A stretch of 10,689 nt of DNA from Caldifarciminota bacterium (GTDB lineage Bacteria > Hydrothermota > Tepidihabitantia > Tepidihabitantales > Tepidihabitantaceae). Within the stretch, counting starts at the first letter, position 1. Each line of letters starts with the position of its first letter. Location of the stretch: contig CAIVTL010000694.1 of assembly GCA_903908785.1 (NCBI GenBank), positions 1 through 10,689 on the forward strand, read 5' to 3'. Both the position numbers and the translations under genes were made by a program. Under the pieces are notes generated by a model that worked only from the letters and a program-made list of their open reading frames with translations, did no database searches and was not told the origin of the DNA. Of the stretch, positions 1 to 7,801 are shown in pieces.

Positions 1-2061
1 ACCCTTGAGGCTGCCATGATGCGGCGACTTCAGCAGGTCTGCGTGCAGGTTCTCGGCGGCAAGCAGGTCCGGGTCGTCGAGGTCGCCGGTCAGGAGCATC
101 GTGAACCCTTCGTGCGTCACCGACGCGACCAGCGATACGTCGTTGGTCCGGGCCATGCCGGCAAGAAACGACGCCCTCGTCGCGTCGTCCGGCCAGATGA
201 ACTTGACCTCAAACCCGAAGCCGGACAAAGACGTACCCTTCCCGACCACGACAACCTCGGTCCCTTGGACCAGCAGCCGCCTGAGCAGGGTTTGATACCC
301 TGAATCTGCACCTCCGGTCGTGGGGACGAGCAGCCGCCGAATCCGGCATCGCTCCGGCAGGTCAAGCAACCCCCCGTAGTGGTCATTGTCGGGATGAGTC
401 ACGACGACGACATCCAGGTAGTGGATACCGCGGCCGCGCAGGTAGTCCCGCAAGACCCCGGTCCCGCTGATGCCTGCGTCGAAGAGAACCTTGCGGCCAA
501 GGCTGTCTTCCAACAGCGTTACGTCCCCCTGTTTCGGGTCAAGAAACGTCACCGAGGTCTCAGGCCTTCTCAGGACGTCCTGCCACACGAGGACGTTCAA
601 TCCGGCCAGCAGCAGCATGGCGAAGGCCGCGCGCGCCCGGCTCCGATTGAGCTTGAGCGCGAGCAGCCCGAGCAGATAGACCCAGCCGACCAACGGCCAG
701 GACCAACGGCCCGGCTCCCAGATTGCCCAATCCAACTTACCCATGAACAGTGTCAGCCTAAGGAGGAAGAGCAACACGAGCCAGAGCGACTGGGCAAAGG
801 CCGAGGCCAGCCAATGGCTCACCAGATTCGCCAGCAGCACGACGACCCCGAGCGGCATCGCCAGCCCGACCAGCGGCACGACGACGGTGCTCGTCACGAA
901 CGCCAGCGGCTGAACCCGGCTGAAGTGGTGCAACAGCAGCGGAGCAGTGGCGAGCGTCGCCGCGAACGACACCAGCATCGGTGCCAGCACCCAACGACTC
1001 AACCATCGGGCGCGGACGAATCTGCGAACCAACCGCTCGGCCGGGCCGACGAGGAGGGCGAGGCCCAGTGTGGCGGCAAATGAAAGCTGCGCCCCGACGT
1101 CAAACAGCATCGCCGGGTCGATGAGCAACAAGCAGATTCCCGCGACGCTCAGGGTGGCGACCGGCGTGACTCGTCGCTGCGTCGGGATGCTGAGCAGGAC
1201 CGCGCAGGCCATCAGGCCGGCACGCACCGGCGCGGCAGACCAGCCGACCAGCAGCACATAGAAGCCCACGCCGGCCACTCCAATCCAGAACCGCCACCAC
1301 CCGCGCACGCCCAGCAGCGACAGCAGCACCCACATGATTCCGACGACGATGCTGACATTCATTCCCGAGACTGCCAGTATATGCACTATGCCGGCATCAC
1401 TGAACGCATCCTGCACATCCTTGGGCAGACCCTGGCTCCCGCCGAGCAACAGCCCGGTCAGGAGTGCCCCCTCAGCGCCGGGCAGCTCGCGGTTGATAAC
1501 GCCCAAGATGTACCTGCGCACCGGCAAGGCAATCCGAGTCACGAGAAACGGCCCCTTGCCTCGCGCCAGAATCGCGATGCTGCTGGTTGCGGCGCTCGCG
1601 CTGCCGACAAAGCCTCGAGCGGCAAGAATGGAGTTGAAGTCGGCTACCCCGGGGTTGCGCGGACTGTCAAGCGGCTGGATTCGACCGGACACGCGCACGA
1701 CGTCGCCGGGCCGGACGGGCACGCTGTCTTTGAGCCAGACTGTGACCTTCCCGTGCCACGGCGCTGCAAGCTCAACCTCCACCCTTGGCGCATCACCGCC
1801 CGACGGTGCAGACACAATCGTGCCTTGAAACCAGTCGGCGGCGTACAATCGCAGGTCAACCGGCTCCGGGACGTGAACCCGGGCGTAGGCAAACGCGGCT
1901 GCGGCCACTGCCAGGTAGAGCGTCAGCCCGCGGCTCACCAAGGCCAGGCCGGCCGCCACCGCCGCAACGACCAGCACCAGCCACAGGGGAACCTGCGCCA
2001 CTCGGCTCAGCGCAATGCCGGCCGCGGCGGCGACCAGAACCCTGACCGCCGCGTGACGCAT
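1..2061 (-). CDS. comEC: ComEC/Rec2-family DNA uptake channel (C-terminus cut by window edge)
   Basis: ComEC forms the inner-membrane channel that brings single-stranded DNA into the cytoplasm during natural transformation. Reading the minus strand from ATG at 2061 gives 687 residues without a stop before the left edge. Residues 1-60 are hydrophobic, followed by a soluble segment of DUF4131 type (about 60-170). The Competence domain follows, with the hallmark HILAVSGMNVSI at residues 227-238 and many membrane helices up to about 500. A metallo-beta-lactamase domain comes next: THPDNDHYGG (residues 555-564, HxDxDH metal motif), LLTGD with D660, and HHGS at 681-684. The usual length is 700-800 residues, so only the last few tens are missing. 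An in-frame GTG at 2103 is an alternative start that would add 14 residues. Neither start has a clear Shine-Dalgarno. It is transcribed away from the operon to its right. The family call is very secure; whether the cell is transformable is not shown. Confidence 0.95.
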   Translation of the reverse strand, partial: MRHAAVRVLVAAAAGIALSRVAQVPLWLVLVVAAVAAGLALVSRGLTLYLAVAAAAFAYARVHVPEPVDLRLYAADWFQGTIVSAPSGGDAPRVEVELAAPWHGKVTVWLKDSVPVRPGDVVRVSGRIQPLDSPRNPGVADFNSILAARGFVGSASAATSSIAILARGKGPFLVTRIALPVRRYILGVINRELPGAEGALLTGLLLGGSQGLPKDVQDAFSDAGIVHILAVSGMNVSIVVGIMWVLLSLLGVRGWWRFWIGVAGVGFYVLLVGWSAAPVRAGLMACAVLLSIPTQRRVTPVATLSVAGICLLLIDPAMLFDVGAQLSFAATLGLALLVGPAERLVRRFVRARWLSRWVLAPMLVSFAATLATAPLLLHHFSRVQPLAFVTSTVVVPLVGLAMPLGVVVLLANLVSHWLASAFAQSLWLVLLFLLRLTLFMGKLDWAIWEPGRWSWPLVGWVYLLGLLALKLNRSRARAAFAMLLLAGLNVLVWQDVLRRPETSVTFLDPKQGDVTLLEDSLGRKVLFDAGISGTGVLRDYLRGRGIHYLDVVVVTHPDNDHYGGLLDLPERCRIRRLLVPTTGGADSGYQTLLRRLLVQGTEVVVVGKGTSLSGFGFEVKFIWPDDATRASFLAGMARTNDVSLVASVTHEGFTMLLTGDLDDPDLLAAENLHADLLKSPHHGSLKG

Positions 2062-2276
2062 CCCCAGCCCGGCCCGACCGGAGAACGCTCCGCTGAAACT
2101 CACAGGACAGGAGAGTAAGCTGCCAGTCCACGGCTGTCAAGCAGAAAAGTGGGGCGCCAACGGACAGGACGACCACGCGGACCGGTGGACCTTCGCCCCC
2201 CTCGGGGAACTCGCGGTCCTCCCGGCCATTCCGTCCAAACCGTCCGGCGCGAAGAACGGCTGCCCCTCTTCCTGAT
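2062..2276. other. Divergent intergenic region
   Basis: This is the only real non-coding gap in the window, lying between the divergently transcribed comEC and the plus-strand operon. It holds the putative comEC promoter near its left end and abuts the strong plus-strand promoter at 2277. I saw no convincing terminator hairpin with a T-run, no tRNA and no clear operator repeat. Open frames across it, such as the minus-strand frame reaching 2509, have no recognisable protein content. Confidence 0.6.
2112..2140 (-). promoter_or_regulatory. Putative comEC promoter
   Basis: On the minus strand a perfect TTGACA (plus positions 2140-2135) is followed after exactly 17 nt by TACTCT (2117-2112), which keeps the key TA...T positions of a -10 box. 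Transcription would begin near 2105. That leaves about 44 nt of leader before the ATG at 2061, or almost none before the alternative GTG at 2103. The -35 and the spacing are ideal but the -10 is a modest match, so this is a prediction. Confidence 0.45.
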
Positions 2277-2305
2277 TTGACATGCGCCCGGGGGTCATCT
2301 ACAAT
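2277..2305 (+). promoter_or_regulatory. Near-consensus sigma70-type promoter of the envelope operon
   Basis: TTGACA at 2277-2282 matches the -35 consensus 6/6. The spacer is 17 nt (2283-2299), and TACAAT at 2300-2305 matches the -10 consensus 5/6. The transcription start would fall near 2311-2313, only a few bases before the ATG at 2316, so the mRNA would be nearly leaderless. The -35 box itself contains the in-frame TTG that could be mistaken for a start codon. This is the strongest promoter seen upstream of the eight plus-strand genes. Confidence 0.75.
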
Positions 2306-2315
2306 ATTAGGACTG

Positions 2316-3995
2316 ATGAGCGCGGCTCTGGGTTTACTCGTCCTTCTCAGTGTGAACTCACTCGGGTTCAACACTGGGGCATTCCCCGTTGTCCAGCCCA
2401 ATCCGGCACGATTGACGTCATTCGAGTGGCAGATCGTCACGTCGCCGCAGTACGCTGGCGTGCCTTTCGACGTCATGATACTCGCCAAGGATGAGAATGG
2501 TGCCAGCATCGCCTACAACGGCAGTGCGTTCCTTTCCACAACTCGCGGACCCTACGTGTATCCGGCGGTCGTACGGTTCAGCAATGGCGTGTGCGATACC
2601 AGCGTCATCGTGACCCTGGCCGAGAGCCTGGCCCTGCGCTGTTTCACTGACTCGGCTTCGGGAACGAGCAACGTCTTCGAAGTGCTCACCGGCATACCGA
2701 AACGGCTGGTGGCAATCTTGCCGGGCGAGTCGCTCGCGCCCGGAACCCCGGGTGGCCGCAGCGGAGCACCCACCAGCCACACTGCCGGCGACACATTCTC
2801 TTTCCTCGTCTATCTTACCGACGACTGGTTCAACCAGATAGGGTTGCGCAACGACAGTGTCTACTTCGGTTCGGATGACCGGTTTGCCCGGCTGCCGGCC
2901 GGCGGCGAGTTGTCGAACGGAACCGGAACCTTTGACGGAAGCCTGCGCACCGCCGGTCAACGTCGTATCTTCACGATACCGGCACCGGGCTCGTCGCTCC
3001 GTACCGATACGTCGTCCGCGGTGTTTATTGTCCCGGGGCCGTTCAAGGAAATGCTGCTCGTCGCGCCCGGCGAAACCCTGATGCCCGGCGACACCGCGCT
3101 CTGGGGCTGGGAAACCCCGGGCAAGTCCGGGACGCCCAACCCGCAGTTTCTGCGCACACAGTTCGGCATTTCGGTCTATCCTTGCGACCGGTGCTGGAAC
3201 CTGGTGGCCGGACCGGGCGACACGATACTTCTGGGTTCGGACTTCTCGTTCTTGTTCCTACCGGCCGGGGCCGAACTGCGCGACGTGGCGTTGTTTTCCG
3301 TGCAGTTCAACACGCCCGGGCAGAACCAGAACATCTGGTCGGTGAATCAGGCAACCGGTGCCGAGTCTTACCGCACGCACTTGAACATCCGCGCCCGTGC
3401 GGCGATGCTAGAAGTCACGGCTCCGGACACGGTCCGGTCGGGCGACACGGCGCTCGTGCTCATCCACGTCCGTGACGCCAACGGTGACCCGATAGTCGCG
3501 GCCCTGGTGCAGACATCGGTGACAATGGGCAGCGGGAAAATGGTGGAGTCCGCGCTGCTCACCGATACGCTCGGGTTCACGACCGCTCACTTCCTCTGCA
3601 CGCCCACGCCCGCCGCCGAGCAAGATTCCGTCCGGGTCAGCTCGGGCGCTGCCGACACGGTAGTCGGCATCTACGTCGGTCACCTTTCCGACAGCCTGTT
3701 TGCCTTCCCCAACCCGTTCGGCCTCAACCGTGACCGGGCGCTGATTTCCTATTATCTCCAACGGTCCTCACCGGTGACGTTGACCATCTACGACCCGTTC
3801 GGCAACGAGGTCTGGACCCGGCGCTTCCGCCAGAACGAGCAGGGCGCGAAATCCGGCGACAACGTCGTCTACTGGGATGGGACGAACAACCAGGGCCATC
3901 GCGTTGCCAACGGCATCTACGTCATCCAAGTCGTGGGCCAGCTCCATACCGGCATTGACTTCAAGAGCGGCTACCGCATCGGAGTTATCTGGTGA
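2316..3995 (+). CDS. Exported multi-domain Ig-like surface protein with C-terminal FlgD-like domain
   Basis: This 559-residue protein is predicted to be exported. A hydrophobic N-terminus (residues 1-22, MSAALGLLVLL...) looks like a signal peptide without a strong basic n-region. An Ig-like beta domain follows (about 33-124), then two tandem copies of a repeat of about 97 residues (129-225 and 244-340; PGE at 136 and 251, LPAG..L in both). Next is a Big_1/invasin-like domain (about 362-455, with 'VRDANGDPI'). Last is a FlgD-like Ig domain (about 463-549, with 'FPNPF', 'IYDPFGNEVW', 'YWDGTN' and 'ANGIYVIQV'), of the kind found at the ends of secreted FCB-group proteins. The ATG at 2316 was chosen because the in-frame TTG at 2277 is part of the -35 box. 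The stop overlaps the next gene's start (GTGA). It is probably a cell-surface or adhesin-like structural protein. The specific function is unknown and no catalytic motif is seen. Confidence 0.85.
   Translation: MSAALGLLVLLSVNSLGFNTGAFPVVQPNPARLTSFEWQIVTSPQYAGVPFDVMILAKDENGASIAYNGSAFLSTTRGPYVYPAVVRFSNGVCDTSVIVTLAESLALRCFTDSASGTSNVFEVLTGIPKRLVAILPGESLAPGTPGGRSGAPTSHTAGDTFSFLVYLTDDWFNQIGLRNDSVYFGSDDRFARLPAGGELSNGTGTFDGSLRTAGQRRIFTIPAPGSSLRTDTSSAVFIVPGPFKEMLLVAPGETLMPGDTALWGWETPGKSGTPNPQFLRTQFGISVYPCDRCWNLVAGPGDTILLGSDFSFLFLPAGAELRDVALFSVQFNTPGQNQNIWSVNQATGAESYRTHLNIRARAAMLEVTAPDTVRSGDTALVLIHVRDANGDPIVAALVQTSVTMGSGKMVESALLTDTLGFTTAHFLCTPTPAAEQDSVRVSSGAADTVVGIYVGHLSDSLFAFPNPFGLNRDRALISYYLQRSSPVTLTIYDPFGNEVWTRRFRQNEQGAKSGDNVVYWDGTNNQGHRVANGIYVIQVVGQLHTGIDFKSGYRIGVIW
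2700..2990 (+). repeat. Protein-level tandem repeat, copy A
   Basis: Codes for residues 129-225 of the surface protein. Landmarks are 'ILPGESLAPG', 'GRSGAPTSHTAGDTF', 'VYLTDDWFN', 'FGSDDRF' and 'LPAGGEL'. Each has a counterpart at the same spacing (offset 115 residues) in copy B. The DNA is diverged, so this is an old domain duplication rather than a recent DNA repeat. Confidence 0.75.
3045..3335 (+). repeat. Protein-level tandem repeat, copy B
   Basis: Codes for residues 244-340 of the surface protein. Landmarks are 'LVAPGETLMPG', 'GKSGTPNPQF', 'VYPCDRCWN', 'LGSDFSF', 'LPAGAEL' and 'NTPGQ'. It aligns with copy A along its length. It differs in carrying a CxxC pair (C290, C293) where copy A has 'LTDDW'. 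Confidence 0.75.
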
Positions 3996-5266
3996 GAAGA
4001 GCTCTGTCGGTCGCGGCGTTGCTGGTAGTTGCCTGCTCTTTGGCGCTAGGCGAAGGCGGCACTTCGGGCGCGTTCCTGAACTATGCCATCGCCCCGCGCA
4101 GCCTCGGCATGGGCAAGGCGTTTACGGCCATAGCCGACGACGCTGAGGCGTCCTACTTCAATCCGGCCGGGCTGTTCCAGCTCAACGCTCAGGAGATTCT
4201 GGTGGCGCACTCCCAGCTCTACGGGGCTCGTCTTGAGTACGTCGGCTATGCACTGCCCACCAAGGAACTCGGAACATTCGGCATGTCGCTCATCAACTAC
4301 GGCTCTGAAGGCATAGATTCAAGGACTCCCGAGAACCTCCGGTATGACGGGTACGTTTTCGCGGAGAACGCGTTCATCGCTGCGTATGCCTACAACCCGT
4401 GGCCATTCCTTGGGTTCGGCGGCAACCTCAAACTGATTACGAAGAACATCGCCGAGTATTCCGGCGTGGGCGTCGGCGCCGACGCCGCGGCCTTGTTCAA
4501 ACTCCCGCGGCCGTTCAGCTTCGGCCTCGTCGCCCAGAACCTGATCCAACCGGTCATCAAGCTTGCGAACATCCCTGAGTACTACCCTCGCACGCTGCGC
4601 GCAGGCGCCGCGGCCCGACTGCTGGGTGACCGGGTCAGAATTGACGCGGACCTCGTTGCGGTTGACTTCGCCGACAGTTCCCGGCGCAGCCTCGCTCTGC
4701 ATGGCGGGGTCGAGTTCGAGATTGTGCCTGACGTCCTGGTCCAGCGCATCGGCATCGACGCCAACGAGATCAGCGTCGGCCTTGGTGTGCAAAGGAACTG
4801 GGGAAAGATGGCAATCGGTGCCGACTACGCGTTCCTGCTGCACTACCAGTCCGCTTACACGCTCTCCCCGACTCACAAAGTCGGCCTCTTCATGACTTTC
4901 GCCGGATACCGCGTCTGGATTGACGCGCAACCGGCGCTGTTCAGTCCGACTGCCGCGGACCAGCAGAATGTCCTCTGGATGGACATACGGCTGCTGACTC
5001 GCGCAACCATCAAGCGTTGGCAGATTCTAATCAAGAACGGTCTCGGCGAAGTGGTCCGCTCGTACAGCGGTTGGGAGACACCACCGCTGCGGATGACCTG
5101 GGACGGGCTGGACGACGCCGGCCGCCTTGTGTCGGACGGCCACTACTACTATGACATCGTGGTCGTGGACCAGCGCAACCGGCCGCTCTCGTTCTCCGGT
5201 TCGCTGACCGAGATCCACACCCGCGGGCCCAAGGGCAAGCTGGAAATCCGCCCCGGACAGCAGTAA
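3992..5266 (+). CDS. PorV/UPF0164-type outer-membrane barrel protein with C-terminal FlgD-like domain
   Basis: This 424-residue protein has a classical signal peptide (MRR, then a hydrophobic core, cleavage probably near 20). The PorV/PorQ-family opening follows: 'GTSGAFLNYAIAPRSLGMGK' at 23-42, 'DDAEASYFNPAGL' at 49-61 and 'FGGNLKLITKNIAEYSG' at 142-158. Alternating beta-strand sequence to about 305 fits an outer-membrane barrel. Residues about 306-410 form a FlgD-like Ig domain ('KRWQILIKNGLGEVVRSYSG', 'TWDGLDDAG', 'SDGHYYYDIVV'), probably periplasmic or surface-exposed. PorV in Bacteroidota shuttles type IX secretion substrates, but no T9SS genes are seen here, so that role is not assumed. 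It starts with GTG at 3992, with GGAG at 3981-3984 (7-nt spacer), and overlaps the previous stop by 4 nt. Its stop directly abuts the next start. The family call is firm; the function is inferred. Confidence 0.88.
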   Translation: MRRALSVAALLVVACSLALGEGGTSGAFLNYAIAPRSLGMGKAFTAIADDAEASYFNPAGLFQLNAQEILVAHSQLYGARLEYVGYALPTKELGTFGMSLINYGSEGIDSRTPENLRYDGYVFAENAFIAAYAYNPWPFLGFGGNLKLITKNIAEYSGVGVGADAAALFKLPRPFSFGLVAQNLIQPVIKLANIPEYYPRTLRAGAAARLLGDRVRIDADLVAVDFADSSRRSLALHGGVEFEIVPDVLVQRIGIDANEISVGLGVQRNWGKMAIGADYAFLLHYQSAYTLSPTHKVGLFMTFAGYRVWIDAQPALFSPTAADQQNVLWMDIRLLTRATIKRWQILIKNGLGEVVRSYSGWETPPLRMTWDGLDDAGRLVSDGHYYYDIVVVDQRNRPLSFSGSLTEIHTRGPKGKLEIRPGQQ

Positions 5267-7801
5267 GTGACGATGGTTCCGGCCCTGTTGCTCGTGCTGC
5301 TGACCGGTGCCCTGTCCCCGGAGCAGTCGCGACAGCTCGCCGAGCGGTACAACCAGGCCCAGGTCGCAGTCGATCAACGCAACTACGTGAAGGCCAGCTC
5401 GGCTCTGGGTACGCTCGTCCGCGACTACGGCTCCAGTGAGTTCGGCGACGAACTGCGCTACGCCTTGGCTGAAACGTACTTTAACCTCGGCCAGTACGGC
5501 CGCGCCTCCGACATCTTCAACCAGCTCCTGGAGAAACCGCACTATTCGTACATCAAACCCGAGGCGATGTATGGGATGGCCATCTCCGCAATCATGCTGG
5601 GCGACTTCAAGCAAGCGCAACTCACGCTGGAGAAACTCTCAAAGCAGCAGGGCTACGATAAGGACGACCGCACCAACTTCGCTTTCGGCGTGCTGCACTA
5701 TTTCCAGAAGAACTACGACCAGGCCATCGCCAAACTCAGCGGCATCGAAATGCCGGAGGCGAAGTTCTACCTCGGCAAGGCCTACGCGATGACGGGTCGG
5801 CCTTTACCCGCCCTCCTCAAGTTCAAGGAAGTCACCGACGAGGTACCGAATACCCCGCTGGCGACCATGGCGCATTTCGCCGCCGGTATGGCGTTGTTCG
5901 TCAACCACGACTACGACGGCGCGCAGGCGAAGTTCCTGTTCTTTGTGGAGAATTTCGCCTATTCTCCGCTGGTTGACTATGCCAGTTATTTCCTCGGCTG
6001 CGCGCTGATCGCCGAGAAGCAGTACGCGCCGGCAATCGAACGCCTGACCCCCCTCACCCGGCATAGCAACAACCTGCTGGCCGCGCACGCCAACTACTTC
6101 ATCGGCTACGCGGACATGGCGCTGGGCCAGGCCCAGCCGGCAGTCGAACGATTCCAGCGCGTCCGGGCCAACTACCCACGCACGAGGATAGCCAGCTACG
6201 CCAACCTCCAACTCTCAGAGGCGATGCTCGCGACCGCGGACACGGCCCAGACCCTGCTTGCCACCAGCCAATTGGCAACGATGTTCAAGACTGGCGACCT
6301 CTCCGGCATCGGCAACTACATGTCCGGCGTCATCTTCTACCAGATCGGCGAATATGATAACGCCGCCCGGCAGTTCGAGATGATCCTGGTGAGCTACGCT
6401 TCAACCGCCCTGCGCGAGCCGGCATGCGCGATGTTGCTGCTGTCGCTCAACAGTTCGGGCCAGTATGAAAAGGGCGTGGCGCTGGGCGCGAAGTACGTCG
6501 CGGACTATCCGGCCGATACCACCGGGTGGCGCGCCAAGACGCTCTACTTCCTTGCCGACGGCATGTACTACGACCGCAAGTACAACGAGGCCGACGCCTA
6601 CTACCAGCAGGCATACGCTCATCCGGCCAGCTCCGATATCGCCGCCTATGCGCGGCTCGGCCGCTGCTACAGTCTCTATCATCTCGGCCGGTTGAACGAA
6701 GCCGTGAGCGGCTTCAAGACCCTGCTCAACGCGCGCCTCGCCGACACGCTCTTCACCATCAGCGCCTATCTCGGCTACGGCTACTCGATGTTCAACCAGA
6801 AGGAATACCTGAAAGCGCTGGACGTGTTCGAACCCTTGTACAAGACTTTCTCGGATCGGGAATTGGCCGCGGTCCCGGCCTACTTCTATGCCGGCTACAG
6901 CTACTATCAACTCGGCTACTACGGGCAGGCGGTTGATGCCTGGACTGCGCTCATCAACAAATTCCCGGCCAACAACCAGAAAGCACCGGAAGCGGCTTTC
7001 CGCAGCGGCGACACCTACTTTAAAGCTCTCGAATACGACAAGGCCATTTCCGTGTTCAATTTCGTCATCGAGCGCTACCCGTTCTCCGAATTCGGTCCCC
7101 CATCCCAGGCCCTGGTTGCCCAGTGCTACTACAACCGGAAGCAGTATCTCGACGCTGTCCGTGAATACCAGAAGTTCCTCGACCTCTACGCCGGGGACCC
7201 GCAGGTCCCCAGCGTCCGCAAAAGCCTTGAAACCAGCTACTATCTTGCCGGGCAGGAAGACTCCACGGTCATGGAGGATTTCCTCAAGCGATTCCCGCAG
7301 TCGGAGATGGCGGCCGAAGGCCAGTACGGCAAAGGCAAAGCGCTCTTCGACGCGGGCAGCTACGAGCCGGCTATCGCCGAGCTCCAGAAGGCCGTCGTCA
7401 ACTTCCCCGGTTCAGCCACCGCCGCCGATGCTCAACTGCTGACCGCCGAAGCTTACTCCCAGATGAAGCGCTGGCCCGAAGCCGCGCAGACCTACCTGCG
7501 ATTCCTCGACTACTTCCCGCAGCACGAGCAGCGGCCCGGTGCCACCTTCAACCTTGCGACTGCCTACTTCAATTCCGGCGACTACAAGTCGAGCCTGAAA
7601 TACTATCAGGTCGTGGTCGATTCATTCCCGCAATCCGACTACATTGAGAGTGCCCGCAAGAACGTCGAGGCTTCCCGCAAGCGGCTGGGCGCAGCCGATT
7701 CGGAAGAACAGGGCACGACGCCATCGGACAGCGAACCCCCTCCGACTGGCCAACCCACGGAGCAGAAACCGGCCCCAACTCAAGGAGACAAACAGCAATG
7801 A
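5267..7801 (+). CDS. Large tetratricopeptide-repeat envelope protein
   Basis: This 844-residue protein is built almost wholly of TPR helix pairs, roughly twenty by length. Recurring units have the pattern 'G.Y..A...F..++..YP.S..A..A'. Clear examples are 'YALAETYFNLGQYGRASDIF' (65-84) and the last repeat 'AYFNSGDYKSSLKYY' before about 808. The N-terminus (MTMVPALLLVLLTGALS) is hydrophobic and resembles a short signal peptide lacking basic residues, so it is probably exported to the periplasm. The last 36 residues form a Pro/Gln/Glu-rich disordered tail. GTG at 5267 was preferred over ATG at 5273 because it directly follows the previous stop and a weak GGA lies 9 nt upstream; the two differ by two residues. 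Its position before exbB-exbD-tonB recalls the small TPR protein CpoB/YbgF of Tol-Pal loci, but it is several times longer. It is probably a scaffold; its partners are unknown. Confidence 0.88.
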   Translation: MTMVPALLLVLLTGALSPEQSRQLAERYNQAQVAVDQRNYVKASSALGTLVRDYGSSEFGDELRYALAETYFNLGQYGRASDIFNQLLEKPHYSYIKPEAMYGMAISAIMLGDFKQAQLTLEKLSKQQGYDKDDRTNFAFGVLHYFQKNYDQAIAKLSGIEMPEAKFYLGKAYAMTGRPLPALLKFKEVTDEVPNTPLATMAHFAAGMALFVNHDYDGAQAKFLFFVENFAYSPLVDYASYFLGCALIAEKQYAPAIERLTPLTRHSNNLLAAHANYFIGYADMALGQAQPAVERFQRVRANYPRTRIASYANLQLSEAMLATADTAQTLLATSQLATMFKTGDLSGIGNYMSGVIFYQIGEYDNAARQFEMILVSYASTALREPACAMLLLSLNSSGQYEKGVALGAKYVADYPADTTGWRAKTLYFLADGMYYDRKYNEADAYYQQAYAHPASSDIAAYARLGRCYSLYHLGRLNEAVSGFKTLLNARLADTLFTISAYLGYGYSMFNQKEYLKALDVFEPLYKTFSDRELAAVPAYFYAGYSYYQLGYYGQAVDAWTALINKFPANNQKAPEAAFRSGDTYFKALEYDKAISVFNFVIERYPFSEFGPPSQALVAQCYYNRKQYLDAVREYQKFLDLYAGDPQVPSVRKSLETSYYLAGQEDSTVMEDFLKRFPQSEMAAEGQYGKGKALFDAGSYEPAIAELQKAVVNFPGSATAADAQLLTAEAYSQMKRWPEAAQTYLRFLDYFPQHEQRPGATFNLATAYFNSGDYKSSLKYYQVVVDSFPQSDYIESARKNVEASRKRLGAADSEEQGTTPSDSEPPPTGQPTEQKPAPTQGDKQQ
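7782..7788 (+). promoter_or_regulatory. Strong Shine-Dalgarno for the ExbB-like gene
   Basis: AAGGAGA lies 9 nt before the ATG at 7798, inside the 3' end of the TPR gene. It is the best ribosome-binding site in the operon and supports both the ATGA overlap start and efficient re-initiation at the proton-channel subunit. Confidence 0.7.

Noticed and set aside
379..1083. Long plus-strand open frame (234 codons) rich in Gln, His, Arg and Pro
   Set aside because: It lies antisense to comEC; the composition is what reverse reading of a GC-rich membrane protein gives, and it contains no domain or signal.
1381..2118. Second long plus-strand open frame (245 codons) near comEC's N-terminus
   Set aside because: It is opposite the ComEC N-terminal and HILAVSG regions, with low-complexity polar composition and no family resemblance.
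2277..2315. TTG start giving a 572-residue version of the surface protein
   Set aside because: The TTG is part of a perfect -35 box and lies upstream of the predicted transcription start; the ATG at 2316 begins a cleaner hydrophobic export signal.
1856..2509. Minus-strand open frame (217 codons) crossing the divergent promoter region
   Set aside because: It overlaps comEC in another frame, crosses both promoters and runs antisense into the surface-protein gene; no recognisable protein content.
3992..5266. Type IX secretion system component
   Set aside because: The barrel is PorV-like, but no PorU, PorK/L/M/N or Sov-type genes and no standard T9SS C-terminal signal with known partners are visible in the window, so only the family is claimed.
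5027..5620. Minus-strand open frame (197 codons) across the PorV-like/TPR junction, and similar ones at 4319-4930 and 9201-9872
   Set aside because: These are antisense shadows of well-supported genes, created by high GC at third codon positions.
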